Shown: positions 27,755 to 35,060 of the stretch, in pieces | How positions within the stretch are numbered: the stretch's first letter is position 1 | Layout of the letters: each line of letters begins with the position of its first letter | DNA from: a virus | Direction: 5' to 3' (one strand) | Length of the DNA: 35,545 nucleotides | IMG/VR virus record: IMGVR_UViG_3300013094_000141 | Location: 1 to 35,545 of that record | Notes under the pieces: model-generated | The model's database searches: none | Told to the model about the DNA's origin: nothing | What the model saw: the letters and a program-made list of their open reading frames with translations, nothing else | Translations under genes and position numbers: made by a program

Positions 27755-28054
27755 TTAGAATCCTAACACTGACTTCAGCGTGTTTAATTTTGGAATATAA
27801 ATTGTTTGTCCTGGCACCATATCATAAATTGGATCTTTAATAGTGTCTGGATTGCGAACAGAAAATACCCACCATAGTTCTTGATTTTGATAAAAATCAT
27901 AAGCTAATAAATCAGGACGATGCATATATGTTGGTGTAATTGTAAATTGAATATCATCTGCTTGGGCAGGAATATTTCTCCATGTCATTACATCCATATA
28001 GCCTTGGCTCTGATCTGTAAAATAGTAAGGACTAGCCTTGTCATAAATTGCCAT
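27755..28054 (-). CDS. 53: Baseplate wedge protein gp53
   Basis: gp53 clamps neighbouring wedges together around the hub. This 99-residue protein shows the family core: YFTDQSQGYMDVMTWRNIP near the N-terminus, then TPTYMHRPDLLAYDFYQN, ELWWVFSVRNPD and DPIYDMVPGQTIYIPKL. It is shorter than T4 gp53 (196 aa) but matches the compact form of the family; the end (PGQTIYIPKL) is LysM-like. It overlaps the upstream gene at TAATG, with AAGGA in front. Confidence 0.92.
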   Translation of the reverse strand: MAIYDKASPYYFTDQSQGYMDVMTWRNIPAQADDIQFTITPTYMHRPDLLAYDFYQNQELWWVFSVRNPDTIKDPIYDMVPGQTIYIPKLNTLKSVLGF

Positions 28055-30018
28055 TATAGATATCCTTTACCTGCAAGTTTTCCTTGGAGCCAAGCATCAA
28101 CTCCATATTGTAAAGCTTCTTGTCTACTGTACATTACATTTAATGTTATTGAAATTGTACAACTAGTTGGAACCATTGTGCTTCCATAACCTTGTATACC
28201 TTGACCCACTTGTATGTAATCAACGTTCTCAGGTAATTCTAATTTAAAATCTGCAACAGACACAGGAACATTAGACAACATATAATCGCCGTAGGCATCA
28301 AATCTACAAACCGGAGGCGGAGCTCCTGCATTTGAATCATCACCAAATTTCATTTTAGTTAACGATCTTAATAGGTGTAGCGTTGCTAAAATTACAGCGC
28401 CTTCATATTCTGTTTGAGCTGTAAATTTTCCAGCTACTGTTATAGGACCAACTGAACTATTTTGATAATTGTAAAACGGAAAGTTACTGTGCATAACCTT
28501 GTTTTGTTGGTAGGAAGCCTGATTAGACCAAGATACTTGCGGAGTGTAAGGGAAAACAATTCCGCCTAATGCGGCCAATGCGCCTACTCCTACATTGCCA
28601 CCCGGAATAGGAACTGGTGCTCCCGATGATGTTGCTACAGCTCCTGAATTATTTGATCCTCCAAATAATGAAGATAAAGATCCTAATCCTCCTCCGCCTA
28701 ATATTCCACCAAGTGCATTTGAAAGTGCTTGGTTTGGCGTAGGAGCAGGTCCTGCGGCTGGCCCTACTAGATAGTTAGTTGGTACACGCAATTTTACTCT
28801 TAAATCAGTTTTTGGAAATGATGCAGATCCTGCTACTGGAGCTCCTGGTTGAGAATTTAAAAGTCCTCTGCCAAGTCCTAATGCCGATGATCCTAATCCT
28901 CCTAAGGTGCTAAGAATGCCTTTTGAAGAACTAATGGCAGATGGATCAGCGTACTGTTTTGCAGTTTGTGTATCAGAATCTGATGGATTTGTTACATTTG
29001 CTGTGGATCCCTCAGCAGATGCTTGTGCGTCGTCTAATTCCGACTGTGCATCATCCACATCAGACTGTGCATTTGCCACATCATCTTGGGCTTCGGACAA
29101 TGTTTCATTTGCAGAATCTAATGCATCCTGCGCATCTTGTATTGCTTGATCATCTCCAGATTCTTGTGCAAGAGCTAGATTATCTTCTGCGGCCTGCACA
29201 GCAGTTTCTGCATCGGTTGCTCGTTGAATTGCGGCTTGCAAATTTGATTGTGCCGTATTAAGTGCATCTTGTAATGCAGAAATATTAGTAGCAATGGCAG
29301 GATCACCAACAGGTGTGCCATCTGGTAGTGTACTAGCAGAATCTATTTGCGATTGTGCATCATCAACTGCTTGTGCATCAGCCGCGGCCTGTATTTGCGC
29401 ATCTTGTAATGCTTGTTGGGATGTTTGAGCTTCTGCCTGGGCGGCATTTAATTGTTCTGCTGTAGATTCGGGATCATTTAATAAAGCATTATATTTTGCC
29501 TGTTTTTCATCTGCAACTGATTGTGCATCATTAACTGCGGCTTGAGAATCGGAACTGGTTTGCTGAGCCGAAACAAGATTTCCTTTTGCAATAGCTAATT
29601 GATTTTGTGCAGGGCTAGCCTGAAATGCTGAAGATCCACTAGTATCTATTGTTTTAGTTGAGCCATCAGCATACGTTGTTAGTGTTGAGCCGTCATCAAA
29701 TACCTGAGTATTTGCTCCCGGTTTTCCGCTAGGGTTATTTGCAACAGTAGTTGCCGCATAGGCTTGCGCAGATGCAGTCAACGGAGGCACATCTAACGAA
29801 TTAACGTTAACTCCTGGAACTGCAGGTTGGCTAACAGCACTAGGCAAAGTTGTACCTGCGTTATTTGATTGTGATATCAATGCGGCCGCATTTGATGCCT
29901 GCGCTTCGGCTTGATTAGCAACGCTTAATAATTGTGCTTGTTGAGTTGCATTGAGCTGACCGTAGGTAGTTGTTACCCCGTTAACTGTTACAACATCAGA
30001 ATTAGAGAAGTTAGCCAT
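28054..30018 (-). CDS. Tail tube/baseplate junction protein, gp48/gp54-like, with long coiled-coil region (654 aa)
   Basis: The C-terminal about 270 residues resemble the baseplate-to-tube proteins gp48/gp54: LRVKLRVPTNYLVGP, GGIVFPYTPQVSWSNQASYQ, VGPITVAGKFTAQTEYEGAV, LLRSLTKMKFGDDSNAGAPP, GDYMLSNVPVSVADFKLELP. Before this, residues about 130-345 are an Ala/Gln/Asp-rich heptad region (DVDDAQSELDDAQ type) that should form a long coiled coil. T4 gp48 and gp54 are 364 and 320 residues and have no such arm. The ATG at 30018 has AAGGA upstream. As the first gene of the minus-strand block it would be the promoter-proximal gene. A gp48-type role is likely; choosing between gp48 and gp54 is not possible by eye. 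Confidence 0.6.
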   Translation of the reverse strand: MANFSNSDVVTVNGVTTTYGQLNATQQAQLLSVANQAEAQASNAAALISQSNNAGTTLPSAVSQPAVPGVNVNSLDVPPLTASAQAYAATTVANNPSGKPGANTQVFDDGSTLTTYADGSTKTIDTSGSSAFQASPAQNQLAIAKGNLVSAQQTSSDSQAAVNDAQSVADEKQAKYNALLNDPESTAEQLNAAQAEAQTSQQALQDAQIQAAADAQAVDDAQSQIDSASTLPDGTPVGDPAIATNISALQDALNTAQSNLQAAIQRATDAETAVQAAEDNLALAQESGDDQAIQDAQDALDSANETLSEAQDDVANAQSDVDDAQSELDDAQASAEGSTANVTNPSDSDTQTAKQYADPSAISSSKGILSTLGGLGSSALGLGRGLLNSQPGAPVAGSASFPKTDLRVKLRVPTNYLVGPAAGPAPTPNQALSNALGGILGGGGLGSLSSLFGGSNNSGAVATSSGAPVPIPGGNVGVGALAALGGIVFPYTPQVSWSNQASYQQNKVMHSNFPFYNYQNSSVGPITVAGKFTAQTEYEGAVILATLHLLRSLTKMKFGDDSNAGAPPPVCRFDAYGDYMLSNVPVSVADFKLELPENVDYIQVGQGIQGYGSTMVPTSCTISITLNVMYSRQEALQYGVDAWLQGKLAGKGYL

Positions 30019-30035
30019 AGTTTGTTCCTTAGCTA

Positions 30036-30062
30036 TATTTACCCAGATAAATAATGTATGTA
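30036..30062 (-). promoter_or_regulatory. Candidate late promoter for the baseplate block
   Basis: On the minus strand TACATACATTAT (30051-30062) is followed after 8 bases by GTAAATA (30036-30042), then AAGGA and the ATG at 30018. The arrangement mirrors the gp6 leader. The opposite strand carries GATAAATA at 30046-30053, which differs from the T4 late box by one base, so a divergent late signal is also possible. Confidence 0.45.
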
Positions 30063-30078
30063 GTTAATCATTCAATGG

Positions 30079-30107
30079 TTGACTTCTCTAATCCAATCTG
30101 CTATACT
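30079..30107 (+). promoter_or_regulatory. Sigma70-type promoter of gp55
   Basis: TTGACT (30079-30084), a 17-base spacer and TATACT (30102-30107), with TG at the extended -10 position (CTGCTATACT). AGGAGA and the gp55 ATG follow. This looks like an early promoter read by unmodified host polymerase. Confidence 0.85.
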
Positions 30108-30127
30108 ACTCAAAGTAGGAGAAAATA

Positions 30128-31030
30128 ATGACCGGTATAATAACAACAAGAAAGGTCAAGTATCTCAATAATAGAGATCTACTTGCAGAAATACATAAAA
30201 GTAAAAACACATATTGCAGTTTTATAAAGCCAGAATATCATCAATACGATATTATCTTAACAAGTTTAGACAAGATAAACATCCGTACAGTAGCAGATGC
30301 TAAACGTGCAAGGGCAAAACGCATAGGAATTGAAGCATTTAATGCCGCAAAACTATCAGGTGATAAGAAAGTTAAGCTAGCAGAAGTAACACCCGATTAC
30401 AAAACTATCCCTAAAACAGATGTCATTATTAGAATTATGACATTTGAACATATTCCTTCAGCGCCGGGCCGTAAGAAAACTGTTAAAAGTACAGCAGATG
30501 CTCACGATAAAGTAAATTTTCCGCCGTTTCAACATTGGAAATTTGACAACAACGATCAATTAGTTTGTGTTGGTAAAAGTCATTGGAAAGGTGGTATTAA
30601 AACAGGTAAGTTTTCTAAGGATCACGGACGCATTACAGAAAACTTAGGTAAGATGTATATCAAGTTATCTGAAAGATACGCACAAAGAAGTAACTGGCGT
30701 GGTTATACCTACATCGAAGAAATGCGTGGACAGGCTATCCTACAATTAAGCCAAATTGGTTTACAGTTCGACGAATCTAAATCAGAAAATCCGTTTGCTT
30801 ATTATACAGCGGCGGTTACTAATAGTTTTACCAGAGTTCTTAATATTGAAAAGAAAATGCAAAACATTCGCGATGATATGTTAGAACAAAATGGTTTAAC
30901 CCCTTCATTAACTAGACAAACAAAACAAGAATTTGCAGAGGAAACAGCTCGTCAGGCAGAACTATACAAAAACATGCGTATGCCTAAGAGTGAAGAAACT
31001 CCGGAGGAAGATGAAGACGAACAGACTTGA
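30128..31030 (+). CDS. 55: Late-transcription sigma factor gp55
   Basis: gp55 is the phage sigma factor that directs host RNA polymerase to late promoters. The N-terminus VKYLNNRDLLAEIHKSK matches the T4 start (YNYVNNKELLQAI). Residues about 174-250 match its sigma core: ERYAQRSNWRGYTYIEEMRG, FDESKSENPFAYYTAAVTNS, FTRVLNIEKKMQNIRDDML. The protein is 300 residues against 185 in T4; the extra is mainly residues about 40-170, with PSAPGRKKTVKS and FPPFQHWKFDNNDQLVCVG, for which I know no function. The C-terminus is acidic (EETPEEDEDEQT), without the SLDFL-type sequence that binds the sliding clamp in T4. It has its own sigma70 promoter and an AGGAGA ribosome site, and lies next to 47 and 46. Confidence 0.92.
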   Translation: MTGIITTRKVKYLNNRDLLAEIHKSKNTYCSFIKPEYHQYDIILTSLDKINIRTVADAKRARAKRIGIEAFNAAKLSGDKKVKLAEVTPDYKTIPKTDVIIRIMTFEHIPSAPGRKKTVKSTADAHDKVNFPPFQHWKFDNNDQLVCVGKSHWKGGIKTGKFSKDHGRITENLGKMYIKLSERYAQRSNWRGYTYIEEMRGQAILQLSQIGLQFDESKSENPFAYYTAAVTNSFTRVLNIEKKMQNIRDDMLEQNGLTPSLTRQTKQEFAEETARQAELYKNMRMPKSEETPEEDEDEQT

Positions 31031-31055
31031 TCTAGCTCAGATAATCTGTTATACT
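31027..31055 (+). promoter_or_regulatory. Sigma70-type promoter of gp47
   Basis: TTGATC (31027-31032) overlaps the gp55 stop; after 17 bases comes TATACT (31050-31055) with an extended -10 TG (CTGTTATACT). AATCTG-Y-TATACTA and the following TAGGAGA are shared with the gp55 promoter, so the two are related copies. Confidence 0.78.
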
Positions 31056-31071
31056 AACAATAGGAGATTAT

Positions 31072-32085
31072 ATGGGACTTTTTAAAAAGGTAGCTTGTTT
31101 TACTGATATTCATTTTGGACTAAAATCAAATAGTTCAGTACACAACCAGGATTGCGAAGATTTTGTAGATTGGTTTATTCAAGAAGCTCAAAAAGAAGGA
31201 TGCGAAACCTGCATATTCCTTGGAGACTGGCATCACAATCGTAATAGTATTAATTTAACTACGTTAGATGCCAGTTTACGATCGCTAGAAAAGTTAGGTG
31301 CGGCCTTTGAGCAATTCTTTTGGTTTCCAGGAAACCACGATTTATTCTACAAAGACAAACGTAATATTCATTCTAGTGCTTTTGGACGACATATTCCAGG
31401 CGTAACAGTTGTTGATGGTATAACAACTATCAAAGATGTTACCCTTGTTCCTTGGTTAATTGGGGACGAGTGGAAAACTATGAAGGACATCAAGAGCAAA
31501 TATGTCTTTGGGCACTTTGAATTACCCAAGTTCTTTATGAATGCCATGGTTCAAATGCCGGATCATGGTGAACTTCATGCAGAAGACTTCAATGGTCCCG
31601 ACTATATTTTTTCGGGACACTTTCATAAACGACAGACTAACAATAAAGTAGTTTATATAGGTAACGCATTTCCTCATAATTTCTCAGACGCATGGGATGA
31701 TGATCGAGGAATGATGTTTATGTCATGGGGTGGAAAGCCCGAATATCGTGTTTGGCCAGATGCTCCTAAGTTTCGTACAATTAAACTAAGCCAACTGATT
31801 GACGAAAAAGATACTTTAATAAAAAGTAAGATGTATCTTAAAGTCAATATCAACTTACCTCTAAGTTATGAAGAAGCAAATTTTGTAAAAGAAGACTTTA
31901 CCAGCAATTACGACATTCGAGAATTAAGTCTTATTCAAGAAAAGAATGACTTAGAAGGCACAATTGATGATAACCCAGATGCTAAATTTGAATCAGTAGA
32001 TCAAATTGTTAATGAACAATTAGTTAACATCGAATCTGAAGCATTTGACAAGTCATTATTACTTAATATCTATAACAACCTATAA
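31072..32085 (+). CDS. 47: Recombination nuclease subunit gp47 (Mre11/SbcD-like)
   Basis: gp47 is the phosphoesterase half of the gp46-gp47 complex that resects DNA ends for recombination-dependent replication. The metallophosphatase motifs are all present in order: D12-I-H14, G-D52-W-H-H, G-N88-H89-D90, G-H148 and G-H183-F-H185. At 337 residues it is practically the length of T4 gp47 (339 aa). It has its own promoter and an AGGAG ribosome site, and its stop overlaps the gp46 start (TAATG at 32083-32087), so the two subunits are probably translated in a coupled way. Confidence 0.96.
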   Translation: MGLFKKVACFTDIHFGLKSNSSVHNQDCEDFVDWFIQEAQKEGCETCIFLGDWHHNRNSINLTTLDASLRSLEKLGAAFEQFFWFPGNHDLFYKDKRNIHSSAFGRHIPGVTVVDGITTIKDVTLVPWLIGDEWKTMKDIKSKYVFGHFELPKFFMNAMVQMPDHGELHAEDFNGPDYIFSGHFHKRQTNNKVVYIGNAFPHNFSDAWDDDRGMMFMSWGGKPEYRVWPDAPKFRTIKLSQLIDEKDTLIKSKMYLKVNINLPLSYEEANFVKEDFTSNYDIRELSLIQEKNDLEGTIDDNPDAKFESVDQIVNEQLVNIESEAFDKSLLLNIYNNL

Positions 32086-33872
32086 TGTTTAACATAAAAA
32101 ATATAACAGTTAAGAACTTTCTTAGCGTAGGTAATCAAACACAGGCTGTAGATTTTGACAAAGAACACTTAACATTAGTGTTAGGCGAAAACTTAGATCT
32201 CGGTGGAGACGATAGCGGAAGCCGTAATGGTACGGGTAAAACTACCATTGTTAACGCATTGTGTTATGCTTTATACGGAAATGCATTAACTAATATCCGT
32301 AAAGAGAACCTAATCAACAAAACAAACAACAAAGGTATGTTAGTTACCGTTGAGTTTGAAGTAAACGGAGTATCATATCGCATCGAGCGAGGTCGTAAAC
32401 CTAATATTTTAAAGCTATACGTTAATAACGAAGTGCAAAACGATAGTGACGACAACGAAGATGATGCACAGGGCGATAGCCGCGAAACGCAAAAACACAT
32501 AGAACAACTACTAGGTATGAGCCCGTTAATGTTTAAGCATTTGGTTGCTTTGAACACTTATACCGAACCTTTTTTGAGTCTTAAATCGGCCGAACAACGT
32601 GAAATCATTGAGCAACTATTAGGGATAACTCTGTTATCAGAGAAAGCAGAGAACCTTAAATTGCAGATGAAAGACGTAAAAGATGCTATTACAAGCGAGA
32701 CTGCAAAGATAGAAGCTATCAAAACAGCCAATGAAAACGTTCAAAAGAGCATCGATAGCCTAGGAATTAAGAGTTCTGCTTGGGAAAACAAGCATTACCA
32801 AGACTTAGAAAGTCTAAGCAAAGCTATTATGCAGTTAGAAAGCGTCGATATTGAAGCTGAACTTATTGCCCATTCCAATTTGAAACTATGGAATGACAAT
32901 AATAACAAGATTAGAGAACTCAGTAAACAACGAGCTACGTTAGAAGCCGCAGTTGGGCAAGCAGAAAAGACTGTAAACAAATATCAAAAAGAATTAACAA
33001 CTCTAAGTGATAAGACTTGCCCAGCATGCGAACAAGATTTACATGATCATAAGCACGAAGAAATGACTACGCTGGCTACTACTCATTTAGCAGAAGCAGA
33101 AACTTATAAAAATAAAGTAAGTAGTGACTTAGAACTAGTACTTGCTTCTATAGAAGCAGTTGGAGAACTAGGTCGTAAACCAACTACCTTCTACGAAACA
33201 GAAGCGGAAGCATTAGGACATAAAAATAATTTGTCTAGTTTAGAAATTAATCTTACAAATAAAGCAAACGAATCTAATCCTTACAACGAACAGATTGAAG
33301 AACTAAAGAAAACAGCCATTCAAGAAATTAGTTGGGATGAAGTTAACGAGTTAACTAGGGTAAAAGAACATCAAGAGTTCTTGTATAAATTGCTAACCAA
33401 CAAAGATAGTTTCATTCGTAAGAAAATTATTGATCAAAACTTAACATTCCTTAACAAACGCTTAGGATATTATATTGATAAGATTGGATTACCTCACAAA
33501 GTTACATTCTTAAACGATCTTAACGTAGAAATTACACAATTTGGACAAGACTTAGACTTTGATAACCTAAGTCGAGGCGAGCGGAATAGATTAATTTTAA
33601 GTTTAAGTTGGGCGTTCCGTGATGTTTGGGAAAATTTATATCAACATATCAATTTGTTATTCATTGACGAGCTTATTGATGCAGGCATGGACGCCGCAGG
33701 TGTTGAAGCAGGTGTAGGAATTCTAAAGAAGATGGCTCGAGAACGTAACAAGAATATATACTTAATATCGCATAAAGATGAATTAATCGGGCGAGTAAAC
33801 AATGTACTTCGCGTTATCAAAGAAAACGGTTTTACCTCTTACTCAAATGACGTTGACTATGTAGAGGCATAA
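32085..33872 (+). CDS. 46: Recombination nuclease subunit gp46 (Rad50/SbcC-like ATPase)
   Basis: This is the ATPase partner of gp47. Visible are the N-terminal strand FLSVGNQTQAVDF, a Walker A GSRNGTGKTT (residues 45-54), two coiled-coil arms around a zinc hook CPAC (Cys312, Cys315), the ABC signature LSRGERNRL (from about 495), and Walker B LLFIDELID (near 526) followed by LISHKDEL. At 595 residues it is slightly longer than T4 gp46 (560 aa) and has much shorter arms than cellular Rad50. It overlaps gp47 and the following small gene at TAATG junctions. Confidence 0.96.
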   Translation: MFNIKNITVKNFLSVGNQTQAVDFDKEHLTLVLGENLDLGGDDSGSRNGTGKTTIVNALCYALYGNALTNIRKENLINKTNNKGMLVTVEFEVNGVSYRIERGRKPNILKLYVNNEVQNDSDDNEDDAQGDSRETQKHIEQLLGMSPLMFKHLVALNTYTEPFLSLKSAEQREIIEQLLGITLLSEKAENLKLQMKDVKDAITSETAKIEAIKTANENVQKSIDSLGIKSSAWENKHYQDLESLSKAIMQLESVDIEAELIAHSNLKLWNDNNNKIRELSKQRATLEAAVGQAEKTVNKYQKELTTLSDKTCPACEQDLHDHKHEEMTTLATTHLAEAETYKNKVSSDLELVLASIEAVGELGRKPTTFYETEAEALGHKNNLSSLEINLTNKANESNPYNEQIEELKKTAIQEISWDEVNELTRVKEHQEFLYKLLTNKDSFIRKKIIDQNLTFLNKRLGYYIDKIGLPHKVTFLNDLNVEITQFGQDLDFDNLSRGERNRLILSLSWAFRDVWENLYQHINLLFIDELIDAGMDAAGVEAGVGILKKMARERNKNIYLISHKDELIGRVNNVLRVIKENGFTSYSNDVDYVEA

Positions 33873-34096
33873 TGCTAAACAAGTATAAGGATCTTCACAG
33901 TCAACATATTGACTTACTTGTAGAATACTATAACATACATCAAGCGTATGTTAGAAAACCTACATATGAAAGATCCATACTTCTACGTAACATATTAACA
34001 AAATTACATAGAATGAACAAAGCCTTAAAAGATGAAATTCAAATAGTCCGTAAACAAATGGAAGAAGAAAGAAGATTAAAAAAGGAGGCGCAATGA
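33872..34096 (+). CDS. Small charged coiled-coil protein, unknown function (74 aa)
   Basis: The ATG overlaps the gp46 stop (TAATG), so expression is probably coupled to gp46. The protein is helical throughout: DLHSQHIDLLVEYYNIHQ, then a basic stretch and a C-terminal charged helix EIQIVRKQMEEERRLKKEAQ. It has no membrane span or known motif. The 3' end carries the AAGGAGG ribosome site for the next gene, and the two overlap at ATGA. I do not recognise a family; a nuclease accessory role is only suggested by position. Confidence 0.75.
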   Translation: MLNKYKDLHSQHIDLLVEYYNIHQAYVRKPTYERSILLRNILTKLHRMNKALKDEIQIVRKQMEEERRLKKEAQ

Positions 34097-34287
34097 GCGC
34101 AACAATTCAAGCAATTAAAGATGCTGTTACAGCATGGGAAGCAGAAGACACTAAATTTGAAAAAGGTAATTCAGCCGCAGGTACTCGTGCCCGTAAGGCA
34201 TTAGCCGAAGTAGGTAAGTTAATCAAAGCTCGCCGCAACGAAATTACAGAAACTAAAAATGCTCGTAAGGAGGCCAAGACTGCTTAA
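34093..34287 (+). CDS. Small histone Hc1-like protein (64 aa)
   Basis: The sequence around FEKGNSAAGTRARKALAEVG and KLIKARRNEITETKNARK resembles the conserved domain of the bacterial histone H1-like Hc1 family, where an F-x-KGN-x-AAGTR-x-RK core is followed by a basic helix. The Hc1 domain is here almost the whole protein, without the long Lys/Ala tail of chlamydial Hc1. A DNA-associated role is suggested by the family and the basic C-terminal half, not shown. It has a strong AAGGAGG ribosome site and overlaps both neighbours, so it is made with the recombination genes. Confidence 0.65.
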   Translation: MSATIQAIKDAVTAWEAEDTKFEKGNSAAGTRARKALAEVGKLIKARRNEITETKNARKEAKTA

Positions 34288-34730
34288 TGTCTTGGACTTA
34301 TCAAGGTACAATCGTTGAAGAACTACCTGAGGACTGTGTTGGATTTGTTTATCTTATCACGAACACAGTCACTGGGCGCATGTATGTTGGCAAAAAATTA
34401 GCCAAGTTTGCAAGAACAACATACAAAACAGTAAAATTAAAAAACGGCAAGAAGAAACGTAAGAAAATTAAAGGCAAAATAGATTCTGACTGGAAAACAT
34501 ATTACGGATCCAGTCCTAACCTAACAGCAGACATACAAACATTAGGCACAGACAAATTTACACGTGAAATATTACATTATTGCACATCAAAGGCCCTTAC
34601 ATCATATCTAGAAGCAAAAGAACAATTTGATCGCAAAGTACTAGAATCGCACGACTACTATAACGGGCACATCCAAGTTAGAGTTCACGGCTCTCATATT
34701 CTCAAAACTCAGGCAACTAAAACAGTATAA
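34287..34730 (+). CDS. SegE-like GIY-YIG endonuclease (147 aa)
   Basis: The GIY-YIG signature is present as G19-F-V-Y22 and Y33-V-G35, with Arg43 and Glu109 (YLEAKEQF) as candidate catalytic residues. A very basic insert (KNGKKKRKKIKGK, from residue 52) separates the signature from WKTYYGSSPNL, an arrangement I associate with SegE-type GIY-YIG proteins of T4-like phages. It may be a free-standing homing endonuclease or a domesticated phage nuclease. It is translated from a TAATG overlap with the Hc1-like gene and ends the plus-strand operon. The region after it is non-coding and structured. Confidence 0.8.
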   Translation: MSWTYQGTIVEELPEDCVGFVYLITNTVTGRMYVGKKLAKFARTTYKTVKLKNGKKKRKKIKGKIDSDWKTYYGSSPNLTADIQTLGTDKFTREILHYCTSKALTSYLEAKEQFDRKVLESHDYYNGHIQVRVHGSHILKTQATKTV

Positions 34731-34734
34731 GCTA

Positions 34735-35060
34735 GCACAGGCTAACATCGTGTGCCCACGCCAACTCGATAATAAGAGGGACGGAATTCTCTGCGCTGTA
34801 CAGAGTACTCAACTACTATCCTTAACAGGACGTCGATCGCAATTTGCCGCGGTTTAGTTGTTTGAATAGAGTGAAAAAGAGCTAAAAGAGGGTTAGAAGC
34901 CCGTGGTTGTAGTGTAAGATTGCATTTGCGCTAGAACCTGCCGTCATAATAAGACATAGCTAGGGGTACAGGATGACCGCCTCGGTAACGCTATAATGCA
35001 ATGTGACTTGTCGAACTCAGATAATGTCCAATTCTTAGCCCAATCTGGGCTAAGTGTGAC
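34735..35060 (+). ncRNA. Candidate structured non-coding RNA
   Basis: Bases 34731-35000 have no credible frame and about 47% GC by hand count, clearly above the AT-rich genes on both sides. Possible stems: CTCTG/CAGAG (34789-34793 with 34801-34805), ATTGCAT/ATGCAAT (34919-34925 with 34996-35002) with GCG/CGC inside (34928-34930 with 34989-34991), ACCG/CGGT (34976-34979 with 34983-34986), CCTG/CAGG (34937-34940 with 34969-34972), and a 9-bp CTTAGCCCA/TGGGCTAAG hairpin (35034-35054). No tRNA cloverleaf, tmRNA end or RNase P core was found. The strand is assumed from the flanking genes, and the ends are approximate. Confidence 0.4.

Noticed and set aside
28907-29261. Two plus-strand frames over the coiled-coil region of the gp48-like gene
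   Set aside because: Their regular composition is the antisense image of the Ala/Gln/Asp repeat.
32264-32980. Minus-strand frames inside gp46
   Set aside because: gp46 has all its motifs in the plus frame; the antisense frames have no start context or recognisable motif.
34841-34965. Group I intron core (P, Q, R, S-like words near the endonuclease)
   Set aside because: GACATAGC at 34953-34960 faintly resembles an S element, but no matching R, P or Q pairing could be built and no interrupted gene flanks it.
34731-35060. tRNA, tmRNA or RNase P RNA
   Set aside because: No 7-bp acceptor with T-loop and CCA, no tmRNA-like ends and no RNase P core sequence could be found by eye.
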